From NCBI GenBank assembly GCA_016287065.1, contig JAEEVB010000126.1:1-7071 (forward strand): a stretch of 7,071 nucleotides of DNA, written 5' to 3'. This DNA is from Muribaculaceae bacterium. GTDB taxonomy: Bacteria; Bacteroidota; Bacteroidia; Bacteroidales; Muribaculaceae. The notes beneath the pieces are model-generated. The model was not told the origin of the DNA. It saw only the letters and a list, made by a program, of their open reading frames with translations, and searched no databases. This document shows positions 1 to 5,848 of this stretch, piece by piece (the first letter of the stretch is position 1; each line of letters opens with the position of its first letter). A program made the translations under genes and the position numbers.

Positions 1-540
1 GTGCAGGCGGATGTGACGCAAGTGCCTGATGGTGCGCAATTGTTGAAGACACTCCATATAGTGGCTCACATAACGCTTGGTGGCCGAGTAGGCCGGTGCC
101 GCCCCGAGCCCCTTGGTGCGCGCAATGCTGCTAATCACAGCGATGTGCCCCGGGCGTTCATGCTGGGCAAAATAGTTGAACGCGGCGTTTACCATGCGCG
201 TGAATCCTAGCGCGTTGGTCTCCACCGTGCGCAACTCCTTGTCGGTGTCAAGGACAGGATTCTGATAACCGATACCCGAACTGTGAAAATAGAGGTCGAT
301 GTCACCCATCTGTGCAATCAGTTGCAACAATTGGGCGGGAGCGTCGGCTTCGGTGATGTCGATGCGCGCCCAAGCCACTACCCCATCAGTCTCAGCCTGT
401 ATGCGTTTCAGTTCCTGCTCCCGGCGGCCTGCTATACCCACCTGCCACCCCTTGCGGCACAACTCGCGCACCACCTCAAGTCCAATGCCTGAGGTCGCAC
501 CCATCACCACCGCACGGCGGCTATTTTCATTCTTTTCCAT
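1..540 (-). CDS. Short-chain dehydrogenase/reductase (SDR), N-terminal 180 codons, truncated by window edge
   Basis: The minus strand is open from ATG at 540-538 to base 1, with no stop codon, so the C-terminal part lies outside the window. The translation has the classical SDR order. The dinucleotide-binding glycine motif is GATSGIG at residues 14-20. GRR follows at residues 38-40, where basic residues usually favour NADP(H) over NAD(H). D61 sits at the adenine-contact position, and HSSG at 86-89 replaces the usual NNAG. N109, S138 and YSATK (Y151, K155) complete the catalytic Asn-Ser-Tyr-Lys set with the normal 13-residue Ser-Tyr spacing. Classical SDRs are about 240-260 residues, so roughly 60-80 are missing. 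It is expected to be a cytoplasmic oxidoreductase, but its substrate cannot be read from this part. The start is supported by a canonical promoter 22 nt upstream and the absence of an in-frame upstream ATG. It is divergent from secDF, with no evident functional link. Confidence 0.93.
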   Translation of the reverse strand, partial: MEKNENSRRAVVMGATSGIGLEVVRELCRKGWQVGIAGRREQELKRIQAETDGVVAWARIDITEADAPAQLLQLIAQMGDIDLYFHSSGIGYQNPVLDTDKELRTVETNALGFTRMVNAAFNYFAQHERPGHIAVISSIARTKGLGAAPAYSATKRYVSHYMECLQQLRTIRHLRHIRLH

Positions 541-561
541 ATTAATCGCAGTTTTCTCATC

Positions 562-593
562 CAAAGATAGGTTTTTTTTCAACCTCTGGCAAG
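562..593 (-). promoter_or_regulatory. Bacteroidota-type promoter for the SDR gene
   Basis: Read on the minus strand, TATCTTTG (569-562) is an exact match to the -7 consensus TAnnTTTG of the Bacteroidota housekeeping sigma factor. A CTTG element (593-590) lies exactly 20 nt upstream as the -33 box. Transcription would start near 556, giving a leader of roughly 15 nt. There is no Shine-Dalgarno site before the ATG at 540, which is normal for the phylum. Confidence 0.7.
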
Positions 594-641
594 AATAACG
601 AACAAAATGTGCCAAGCATGCCGACAAAATGCTGTATTTGC

Positions 642-660
642 TTAAAAATGGTATTTTTAA
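642..660. promoter_or_regulatory. Perfect 8-bp inverted repeat in the divergent intergenic region
   Basis: TTAAAAAT (642-649), loop GGT, ATTTTTAA (653-660) is a perfect inverted repeat between the divergent SDR and secDF promoters. It is AT-rich and lies upstream of the -33 boxes of both. It could be an operator, an AT-rich upstream element or simply a cruciform-prone sequence. No known regulator site was recognised. Confidence 0.35.
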
Positions 661-675
661 CCTTAATTTCAGCCT

Positions 676-692
676 CAGTTTTTCAAAAACTG
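676..692. promoter_or_regulatory. Near-perfect palindrome upstream of the secDF promoter
   Basis: CAGTTTTT (676-683), a single central C, then AAAAACTG (685-692) form a 17-bp perfect dyad. An alternative outer pairing joins TCAGC (669-673) with GCTGA (692-696). The dyad ends about 10 bp before the T-rich -33 region of the secDF promoter candidate, a position suited to a dimeric DNA-binding protein. The binding role is inference. Confidence 0.35.
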
Positions 693-702
693 CTGATAAA
701 TA

Positions 703-734
703 TTTTTTTACTTGAATAATTTGTCGTAAATTTG
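703..734 (+). promoter_or_regulatory. Promoter candidate P1 for secDF
   Basis: TAAATTTG (727-734) matches the Bacteroidota -7 consensus TAnnTTTG exactly. The -33 position, 20 nt upstream (703-706), holds TTTT rather than TTTG, so that half is weak. Transcription would start near 740, leaving a leader of about 85 nt that contains the repeat structure at 745-780. Confidence 0.6.
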
Positions 735-744
735 CAGGCTGTTT

Positions 745-780
745 CACCCGAATCGGTCCTAACCCGCCCGAATTGGGGTG
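745..780 (+). promoter_or_regulatory. Inverted and direct repeat in the secDF leader
   Basis: CACCCGAAT (745-753) pairs with ATTGGGGTG (772-780) at 8 of 9 positions. The loop holds a 3-bp inner stem, CGG (754-756) with CCG (764-766). The same bases also form a direct repeat, CCCGAATCGG (747-756) and CCCGAATTGG (767-776), with starts exactly 20 bp apart. In a transcript from P1 this would be a leader hairpin. As DNA it sits immediately upstream of the second -7 candidate at 783-790, where an operator for that promoter would lie. No known riboswitch or operator was recognised. Confidence 0.45.
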
Positions 781-782
781 AA

Positions 783-790
783 TAACTTTG
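783..790 (+). promoter_or_regulatory. Second -7 box candidate (P2) for secDF
   Basis: TAACTTTG is an exact match to TAnnTTTG, with the secDF start codon 36 bp downstream. No TTTG-like -33 element exists 19-21 nt upstream, because that interval is the GC-rich repeat at 745-780. If used, it would need an activator or be a weak promoter. The remaining leader is A-rich and lacks a Shine-Dalgarno site. Confidence 0.35.
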
Positions 791-826
791 AACTAAAACA
801 TACAAAAATTATAAACAAATTAACAC

Positions 827-3826
827 ATGCAAACTAAAGGTTTTATTAAAGTAATAACCATTGCACTTATCCTTGTTTGCGCATTCTATCTCTCGTTCTC
901 ATTTGTGGCAAACCACATTGAGGGCAAGGCCCAAGACAAGGCGCTCGCAGTTGCGAAGATCAAGACTCCCGACATGAGCGACAGCACCTATAAGGCTGCG
1001 TACAATGGTTTTATGGACTCTATCGCGAAAGAGAAAGTGTATCTTGGTTACTACACTTTCCAGGAAGTGCGTGAAAAACAGTTAGGACTCGGTCTTGACT
1101 TGAAGGGCGGTATGAACGTGACCCTTCAGATCTCGGTGCCCGACATCCTTCGCGCGCTGGCAAACAACAGTAACGACAAAATCTTCAACCAGGCCATCGC
1201 CAATGTCGAGAAGGACCGTGCCGCACAAGACGACTATGTGGCATCGTTCTGCGACCAGTATAACAAACTGGGCGGACGCAATCTGGCCCAACTCTTCCGT
1301 GAGGTACCCACCGTGCGCGACACCCCAGGTGCTACCGACGCTCAGGTGAAGGAAATCCTGAAGAAGGAAGTGGACAACATGGTTGACAATTCTTATAAGG
1401 TACTGCGCACGCATATCGACCGCTTTGGTGTGGTAGCTCCCAACATCCAGAAGCTGCAGAGCACCGGCCGCATCCTGCTCGAATTGCCGGGCATCAAGGA
1501 GCCCGAACGTGTGAAGAAACTGCTCCAAGGTACCGCCAACCTCGAATTCTACGAGACCTATAAGCTCAACGAAATCAGCGAAGACATCAACAACCTGCTC
1601 GCAGCCGCTTCGGGTGCAGCCGTTGAAGAACCCGCTGAGGAAGAGGCTACTGAAGAAGCCGCTCCCGCCGACAAAGCCGATGCCAAGGCCGATACTGCCA
1701 AGGCTAACGCTAAGCCCGAGGCCAAGCCTGCCGCACCCGCCAAGGATGCCAAGCCCGCCGCCAAGGCTCCTCGCACACTGGCTCAAATGCTGAACATCAC
1801 ACCTCAATGGCTGGCCGAAATGACCAACAGCTGCGTGCTGGGTCGTGCTGCTGCCAGCGATACTGCCCGTGTGAACCAGCTCATCAAGCAATATGGCAAC
1901 CTGCTGCGTCCCGACATGAAACTGTGTTGGAGCGTGAAGCCTCAGGATGAGAAGAGCAACCTCTTCAATCTCGTGGTACTCAAGAAGCGTCCCGACGGTA
2001 CCCCCGCCATGACTGGCGACGTGGTGACCAAGGCTCAGGGCGAATTTGACAACATGCAGGGTCAGATTGTGACCATGGAGATGAACGACGAAGGCGCACA
2101 GCAGTGGTCTAAACTCACTGGTGACAACATCAACCGCGCTATCGCTATTGTTCTTGACGACCAGGTTTACTCTTATCCTAATGTGAACACCAAGATCGAC
2201 GGCGGCCGTTCGCAGATTACCGGTAACTTCAGCGTTGAAGAGGCAAACGACCTTGCAAACGTGCTCCAGTCTGGTAAGATGGTGGCCAAGGTAGATGTGG
2301 CAAGTGAGAGTGTGATTGGTCCTTCACTGGGTCAAGAATCGATCAACAAGGGTTTGATCTCGTTCGTTGTGGCTCTCATCCTGCTTATGCTCATGATGAT
2401 TCTCGTCTATGGCATCAAGGCTGGTATGATTGCCAACATCGGCCTAGTTCTCAACCTGTTCTTCACCATGGGTATCCTCGCTTCGTTCCAGAGCGTGCTC
2501 ACGCTGCCCGGTATCGCCGGTATCGTGCTGTCGCTCGGTATGGCAGTGGACGCCAACGTGCTTATCTTCGAGCGCATCAAGGAAGAAATGCGTGCCGGCA
2601 AAGGCATGAAGGCTGCCGTAGCCGATGGTTACAAGAATGCCTTCTCGGCTATCTTCGACGGTAACTTGACAACCATCATTACCGGTGCTATCCTGGCTTA
2701 TCTGGGTTCAGGCCCCATCCGTGGTTTTGCCGTTACCCTCATCATCGGTATCTGCTGCTCGTTCTTCACAGCAGTGTTTGTAACCCGCCTCATTCTCGAG
2801 CGCTGGATTAACAAGAACCGCTTTGGCTATGCCTCTACCACCTTCACCACACCTTGGGCCAAGAACTGGATGCAGAACACCAAGTTCGACTTCATTGGCA
2901 AGCGCAAAGCTGCTTATACTGCAGTGGTTGCAATCATTGCTGTCATCGTGGCCATGTTCTTCATTCCCGGCCGTGGTTTGAGTCAAGGTATCGACTTCTC
3001 TGGTGGTCGCAACTATGTGGTTCAGTTTGCACACCCCGTGAGCACTGAGCAACTGGAGCAGAACCTGACTCCGCTGTTCGAGGGTGCCAACGTATCGGTT
3101 ATCACTATCGACAACGACACCAAGGTGCGTATCTCGACCAACTATAAGATTGACAGCAACGACGCCGCTCTCGACGAGGAAATCTCTAAGAAACTCTACG
3201 AGGGTCTGAAGGGAGACCTCAAGGGCATGAGCTTTGAGGACTTCAGCGTGAGCAACGAGAAGATCGGTATCCAACAGACCGAAGTTGTGGGCCCGAGCAT
3301 CGCAACCGACATGAAGACCGAAGCCATCTGGGCTGTGTTCTGGTCGCTGCTTGCTATGGCACTCTACATCCTGCTCCGTTTCCGCAATGTGGCATTCTCA
3401 ATTGGCGCTCTCGCAGCTGTGGCATTCACCGCACTGGTGGTGATCGGCTTCTACACACTGCACGGCCTGTTCCCGTTCTCTATGGAGATCGACCAGACAT
3501 TTATCGCCGCAATCCTTACCGTGATTGGTTATCAGGTGAACGATACCGTGGTGGTGTTTGACCGTGTGCGTGAGTACAAGAAACTCTATCCCAAGATGGA
3601 ATCGAAGGAAGTGTTCAACCGCGCTTTGAACAGCACGTTGAGCCGTACGATGATGACATCAATCAGTACGTTGCTTGTGCTGCTCGTTATCTTCATCCTG
3701 GGTGGTGAATCTATCCGCAGCTTCATCTTCGCCATGATTCTCGGTGTGATTATCGGTACCTGTGCTTCGCTCTTCATCGCAGCACCCACCGCTCATGCAC
3801 TGTCGAACCGCAAGGCTCAGAAGTAA
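827..3826 (+). CDS. secDF: Protein translocase subunit SecDF (fused SecD-SecF)
   Basis: SecDF is the inner-membrane RND-type accessory of the SecYEG translocon. It uses an ion gradient to complete export of proteins across the membrane. The 999-residue length is normal for the Bacteroidota fusion. The SecD half has TM1 at about 7-27, the signature LGLDLKGG (88-95, D91), the P1 segment HIDRFGVVAPNIQ (196-208) with LPGI (220-223), the base motif IAIVLDDQVYSYP, and five membrane segments from about 508 to 665. These include GMAVDANVLIFER with D575, the ion-relay aspartate position. The SecF half starts near 685, with GIDFSGG (D723), then five membrane segments holding VNDTVVVFDR (N905, D906) and LSRTMMTS (R940), all expected of an active proton or sodium path. 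Odd: residues 259-315 are a low-complexity Glu/Ala then Ala/Lys/Pro linker within the periplasmic P1 domain. The ATG follows an A-rich leader, and an intrinsic terminator ends the unit. The family assignment is secure. Confidence 0.98.
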   Translation: MQTKGFIKVITIALILVCAFYLSFSFVANHIEGKAQDKALAVAKIKTPDMSDSTYKAAYNGFMDSIAKEKVYLGYYTFQEVREKQLGLGLDLKGGMNVTLQISVPDILRALANNSNDKIFNQAIANVEKDRAAQDDYVASFCDQYNKLGGRNLAQLFREVPTVRDTPGATDAQVKEILKKEVDNMVDNSYKVLRTHIDRFGVVAPNIQKLQSTGRILLELPGIKEPERVKKLLQGTANLEFYETYKLNEISEDINNLLAAASGAAVEEPAEEEATEEAAPADKADAKADTAKANAKPEAKPAAPAKDAKPAAKAPRTLAQMLNITPQWLAEMTNSCVLGRAAASDTARVNQLIKQYGNLLRPDMKLCWSVKPQDEKSNLFNLVVLKKRPDGTPAMTGDVVTKAQGEFDNMQGQIVTMEMNDEGAQQWSKLTGDNINRAIAIVLDDQVYSYPNVNTKIDGGRSQITGNFSVEEANDLANVLQSGKMVAKVDVASESVIGPSLGQESINKGLISFVVALILLMLMMILVYGIKAGMIANIGLVLNLFFTMGILASFQSVLTLPGIAGIVLSLGMAVDANVLIFERIKEEMRAGKGMKAAVADGYKNAFSAIFDGNLTTIITGAILAYLGSGPIRGFAVTLIIGICCSFFTAVFVTRLILERWINKNRFGYASTTFTTPWAKNWMQNTKFDFIGKRKAAYTAVVAIIAVIVAMFFIPGRGLSQGIDFSGGRNYVVQFAHPVSTEQLEQNLTPLFEGANVSVITIDNDTKVRISTNYKIDSNDAALDEEISKKLYEGLKGDLKGMSFEDFSVSNEKIGIQQTEVVGPSIATDMKTEAIWAVFWSLLAMALYILLRFRNVAFSIGALAAVAFTALVVIGFYTLHGLFPFSMEIDQTFIAAILTVIGYQVNDTVVVFDRVREYKKLYPKMESKEVFNRALNSTLSRTMMTSISTLLVLLVIFILGGESIRSFIFAMILGVIIGTCASLFIAAPTAHALSNRKAQK

Positions 3827-3875
3827 GCTCTATTCCCGTTTCGAATTAATAATAAAACGAGAATATATATTTGCC

Positions 3876-3913
3876 GCAATCGGCCCTCAACTGCGAGGGT
3901 CGATTGCTTTTTT
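3876..3913 (+). terminator. Strong intrinsic terminator of secDF
   Basis: The left arm (3876-3888, beginning GCAATCG) pairs with the right arm (3895-3907, ending CGATTGC) over 13 bp with one G-U pair. The 6-nt loop AACTGC separates them, and TTTTTT follows (3908-3913). It starts 50 bp after the secDF stop codon and lies 221 bp before nhaD, so the two genes are separate transcription units. Confidence 0.93.
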
Positions 3914-3946
3914 GAATAGGACCTTTCTCTTCAGTGAGTGGTTGAA

Positions 3947-3970
3947 ACAGGGAACCTGTAGGCGGCCGCC
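3947..3970. other. Small hairpin next to a GGCGGCCGCC palindrome
   Basis: ACAGG GAA CCTGT (3947-3959) is a 5-bp stem with a 3-nt loop. It is followed at once by GGCGGCCGCC (3961-3970), a perfect 10-bp palindrome that contains a NotI site. This GC-rich block stands out in an AT-rich intergenic region between the secDF terminator and the nhaD promoter. Its role is unknown. Confidence 0.4.
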
Positions 3971-3988
3971 ATCATGCTTTTCAGGGGG

Positions 3989-4024
3989 AATTTCAGATTT
4001 TACGATTATTTACTGAAATTTTTC
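3989..4024 (+). terminator. Weak AT-rich inverted repeat with T tract
   Basis: AATTTCAG (3989-3996) and CTGAAATT (4013-4020) are perfect 8-bp complements around a 16-nt loop, followed by TTTC and further T-rich sequence. It could be a backup terminator for secDF or an operator just upstream of the nhaD promoter. The stem is too AT-rich to be confident. Confidence 0.25.
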
Positions 4025-4044
4025 TTTAATTTCCTGGGCCAAAG

Positions 4045-4076
4045 TTTTTTTTATCCATTATAATGATGTAAATTTG
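4045..4076 (+). promoter_or_regulatory. Promoter candidate for nhaD
   Basis: TAAATTTG (4069-4076) matches the -7 consensus TAnnTTTG, and a T-rich -33 region (TTTT, 4045-4048) lies 20 nt upstream. Transcription would start near 4083, giving a leader of about 50 nt. The core GTAAATTTGCAAGC (4068-4081) differs by one base from GTAAATTTGCAGGC (726-739) at secDF, and TTTCAC follows both within 2-3 nt. Confidence 0.6.
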
Positions 4077-4134
4077 CAAGCACATTTCACATCAAGTTAC
4101 TTAACAAACCTGAATAACAAGCACAAGAAGACTC

Positions 4135-5469
4135 ATGTCGACGCTAACTTTAGTCATAGTAATCGTGTTCATAATAGGTTATGCATGCATAGCCCTCGAG
4201 AGCGTGATCAAAGTGAACAAGGCTGCCATCGCCTTGCTCATGTTCATTGCATGCTGGACCCTGTTCATGATCGACCCGAATGCCTACCTCATACTTGAAA
4301 GTGGCGAAGACATCATCAGGAAAGCGACCGAAATCATTGAAGATCACTTGGGTGAGACCTCGTCGACGCTATTCTTCCTAATGGGAGCAATGACCATTGT
4401 GGAACTTGTTGACCAGAACGGCGGCTTCGACTTTGTGCGCACCTCGCTGCGCACCTCCAACAAGCGTAAACTACTGTGGCGCATTGTGTTCATGACCTTC
4501 TTCCTGAGTGCCATCCTCGACAATCTCACCACCAGCATCGTGATGATCATGGTGCTGCACAAACTGGTGGCCGAACGCTCTGACCGACTCATCTATGCCG
4601 GCTTGGTGGTGATTGCCGCTAACTCGGGTGGTGCGTTCTCGCCCATCGGCGATGTGACCACCATCATGCTGTGGAATGTGGGCACCGTGACCTCGACCGG
4701 TGTGATTACCGAGATTTTTGTGCCCTCGCTCGTGTCGATGGTGATTCCCGCCTTCATCTTGCAATACTCGCTCAAGGGCAAACTGGAAATGCCTGAAAAA
4801 GAAGGCGACGCCGAGGAGCAGGAACTGAGCAAGCACGAACGCCGCACGGTGTTCTTCATGGGTGTGGGCGGCCTCATCTTCGTGCCTATCTTCAAGGGCC
4901 TAACCGGTCTGCCCCCGTTCATGGGCATCTTGCTGGTGCTGGGTCTGCTGTGGCTTGTGACCGAATTTTTCTACGGCCGCCGCAAAAACGAGAAGAAGAA
5001 ATTCAAGAAACGTGTTACCCGTGTGCTCGGAAGCATCGACATGGCCACCATCCTCTTCTTCCTGGGCATTCTCATGGCTGTGAGCTGTCTGCAAGAGACA
5101 GGTGTGCTTACCACCACCGGCCAGTGGCTCAACGATGTGAGCAAGGGCAACCACTATCTGGTGACGGGCTCCATTGGCGTGATATCGAGTATTGTGGACA
5201 ATGTGCCGCTGGTGGCAGGCTGTATGGGTATGTACGACATTGCAGCAGTGGGCGACTTTGCTGTCGATGGCATCTTCTGGCAACTGCTGGCCTACTGTGC
5301 CGGCGTAGGTGGCAGCATGCTCATCATCGGTTCGGCCGCAGGTGTGGTAGTCATGGGCCTGGAACGCATTACCTTTGGCTGGTATCTGAAAAAAATCACA
5401 TGGATAGCCTTCGTGGGCTACCTAGCAGGCATCATCTGCTACTGGGGCATCAACGCCGTGATTCGCTAA
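4135..5469 (+). CDS. nhaD: NhaD-type sodium/proton antiporter
   Basis: This is an inner-membrane antiporter of the ion-transporter (IT) superfamily that exchanges cytoplasmic Na+ (often Li+) for H+, supporting pH and sodium homeostasis. The 444-residue protein is almost wholly hydrophobic, with about a dozen membrane segments. NhaD landmarks are visible: MTIVELVDQNGGF (86-98, with E90 and D93), ILDNLTTS (D129, N130, T132, T133), NSGGAFSPIGDVTT (N163, D173, T175, T176), SSIVDNVPL (D355, N356) and GGSMLIIGSAAG (S394, S400). Conserved polar residues in such motifs are required for transport in the Vibrio cholerae homologue. Two charged loops, an acidic one near 217-240 and a Lys/Arg-rich one at 281-297, separate the membrane bundles. 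ATG 4135 begins a hydrophobic first helix and follows an AC-rich leader without a Shine-Dalgarno site. It has its own promoter and no clear terminator downstream. The related arsenite permease/ArsB-like families are less likely given the full set of NhaD motifs. Confidence 0.95.
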   Translation: MSTLTLVIVIVFIIGYACIALESVIKVNKAAIALLMFIACWTLFMIDPNAYLILESGEDIIRKATEIIEDHLGETSSTLFFLMGAMTIVELVDQNGGFDFVRTSLRTSNKRKLLWRIVFMTFFLSAILDNLTTSIVMIMVLHKLVAERSDRLIYAGLVVIAANSGGAFSPIGDVTTIMLWNVGTVTSTGVITEIFVPSLVSMVIPAFILQYSLKGKLEMPEKEGDAEEQELSKHERRTVFFMGVGGLIFVPIFKGLTGLPPFMGILLVLGLLWLVTEFFYGRRKNEKKKFKKRVTRVLGSIDMATILFFLGILMAVSCLQETGVLTTTGQWLNDVSKGNHYLVTGSIGVISSIVDNVPLVAGCMGMYDIAAVGDFAVDGIFWQLLAYCAGVGGSMLIIGSAAGVVVMGLERITFGWYLKKITWIAFVGYLAGIICYWGINAVIR

Positions 5470-5487
5470 ATCACTGGTTATTTGGGG

Positions 5488-5503
5488 TCGCGCTTGCGCG
5501 CGA
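5488..5503 (+). other. GC-only hairpin after nhaD
   Basis: TCGCGC TTGC GCGCGA is a perfect 6-bp stem with a 4-nt loop, starting 19 bp after the nhaD stop. It is followed by GAAATTCC rather than a T tract, so it is not a standard intrinsic terminator. It may protect the transcript's 3' end. It also marks the start of the gene-free repeat mosaic that extends to 6531. Confidence 0.45.
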
Positions 5504-5546
5504 GAAATTCCACTAATCCAGGAACAAATCTATCATAATTTTTTCT

Positions 5547-5595
5547 GTCGCCCCGACGGGGATTGCGACTGGGTGGCTCGGAGCACTCGGGATAG
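5547..5595 (+). repeat. Palindromic intergenic element with CCCC-GAC-GGGG core
   Basis: CCCC GAC GGGG (5551-5561) lies inside an outer pairing of GTCG (5547-5550) with CGAC (5566-5569), bulging ATTG. GGGTGGCTCGGAG (5571-5583) and CTCGGGATAG (5586-5595) follow. This layout resembles dispersed short palindromic intergenic elements seen in Bacteroidota genomes; that resemblance is from memory and was not searched. The 9-mer GGCTCGGAG (5575-5583) recurs exactly at 6181-6189 inside the 9-nt array. Confidence 0.35.
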
Positions 5596-5605
5596 ATGAA
5601 TTTTT

Positions 5606-5677
5606 TTGGAAAAGAAGGAAATTGTGGAATTCTGGGAAAAAGGGGAAAAAGGGGAAAAAGGGGAAATCGTGGAAATC
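5606..5677. repeat. Tandem 9-nt array, consensus NNGGAAANN, 8 units
   Basis: Eight consecutive 9-mers run in unbroken phase: TTGGAAAAG, AAGGAAATT, GTGGAATTC, TGGGAAAAA, GGGGAAAAA (twice), GGGGAAATC and GTGGAAATC. The GGAAA core is kept in seven of eight, while the flanking bases vary. It is an all-purine-rich tract on the plus strand. It is read as Gly-Lys-Lys repeats in one frame, but no gene context supports translation. Confidence 0.85.
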
Positions 5678-5678
5678 A

Positions 5679-5727
5679 TCAGTTGTCAGTAATCAGTTTT
5701 CAGTTTTCAGTTGTCAGTTTTCAGTTC
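5679..5727. repeat. Tandem 7-nt array, consensus TCAGTNN, 7 units
   Basis: Seven exact-length units, each TCAGT plus a dinucleotide: TG, AA, TT, TT, TG, TT, TC. The core is invariant and only the last two bases change. The array starts one base after the GGAAA array ends and overlaps the next array by two bases. Confidence 0.9.
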
Positions 5728-5797
5728 TAGATGATCTAGCCGTTCTAGTTGTTCTAGCCGCTCTAGATGTTCTAGCCGCTCTAGTTGTTCTAGATGG
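5726..5797. repeat. Tandem 9-nt array, consensus TCTAGNNGN, 8 units
   Basis: Eight units of TCTAG + NN + G + N. The variable dinucleotide runs AT, CC, TT, CC, AT, CC, TT, AT, and the G at unit position 8 never changes. Units 1-4 and 5-8 form a higher-order 36-bp duplication (31 of 36 identical). This gives eight CTAG tetramers in 72 bp, although CTAG is usually rare in bacterial DNA. One minus-strand frame reads as a Leu-Glu-rich coiled-coil-like repeat, but no gene context supports it. Confidence 0.92.
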
Positions 5798-5848
5798 GAT
5801 GGATGGGAACGATGCCGCTTTTGGGAACGGTGGGAAAAATGGGAAATT
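5795..5848. repeat. Second G-rich 9-nt array, consensus TGGGAANNN, 6 units
   Basis: Six in-phase units: TGGGATGGA, TGGGAACGA, TGCCGCTTT (degenerate), TGGGAACGG, TGGGAAAAA, TGGGAAATT. It is the same family as the array at 5606-5677, and unit starts differ by 189 = 21 x 9 bp. It overlaps the last TCTAG unit by three bases, so the arrays are fused without spacers. Confidence 0.75.

Noticed and set aside
778..837. A possible 19-codon leader peptide starting at GTG and overlapping the secDF start
   Set aside because: GTG start, no ribosome-binding context, no arrest-like motif, and it would overlap the secDF start codon; nothing beyond openness supports it.
1082..1891. A 269-codon minus-strand open frame inside secDF
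   Set aside because: It is a shadow of the GC-rich secDF coding strand; the plus-strand frame has unambiguous SecD motifs throughout.
3762..4016. An 84-codon plus-strand frame spanning the secDF end and the intergenic region
   Set aside because: It overlaps the secDF C-terminus in another frame and crosses the intrinsic terminator at 3876-3913, with no promoter or family resemblance.
4471..5283. Several minus-strand frames of 111-127 codons inside nhaD
   Set aside because: They are opposite-strand shadows of a gene with clear NhaD motifs; they show no domains of their own.
5488..5503. Intrinsic terminator for nhaD
   Set aside because: The stem is good but is followed by GAAATTCC instead of a T tract, so it is listed only as a hairpin.
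5606..5848. Possible CRISPR array
   Set aside because: The units are 7-9 nt and contiguous; there are no repeats of about 25-37 nt separated by unique spacers and no cas genes.
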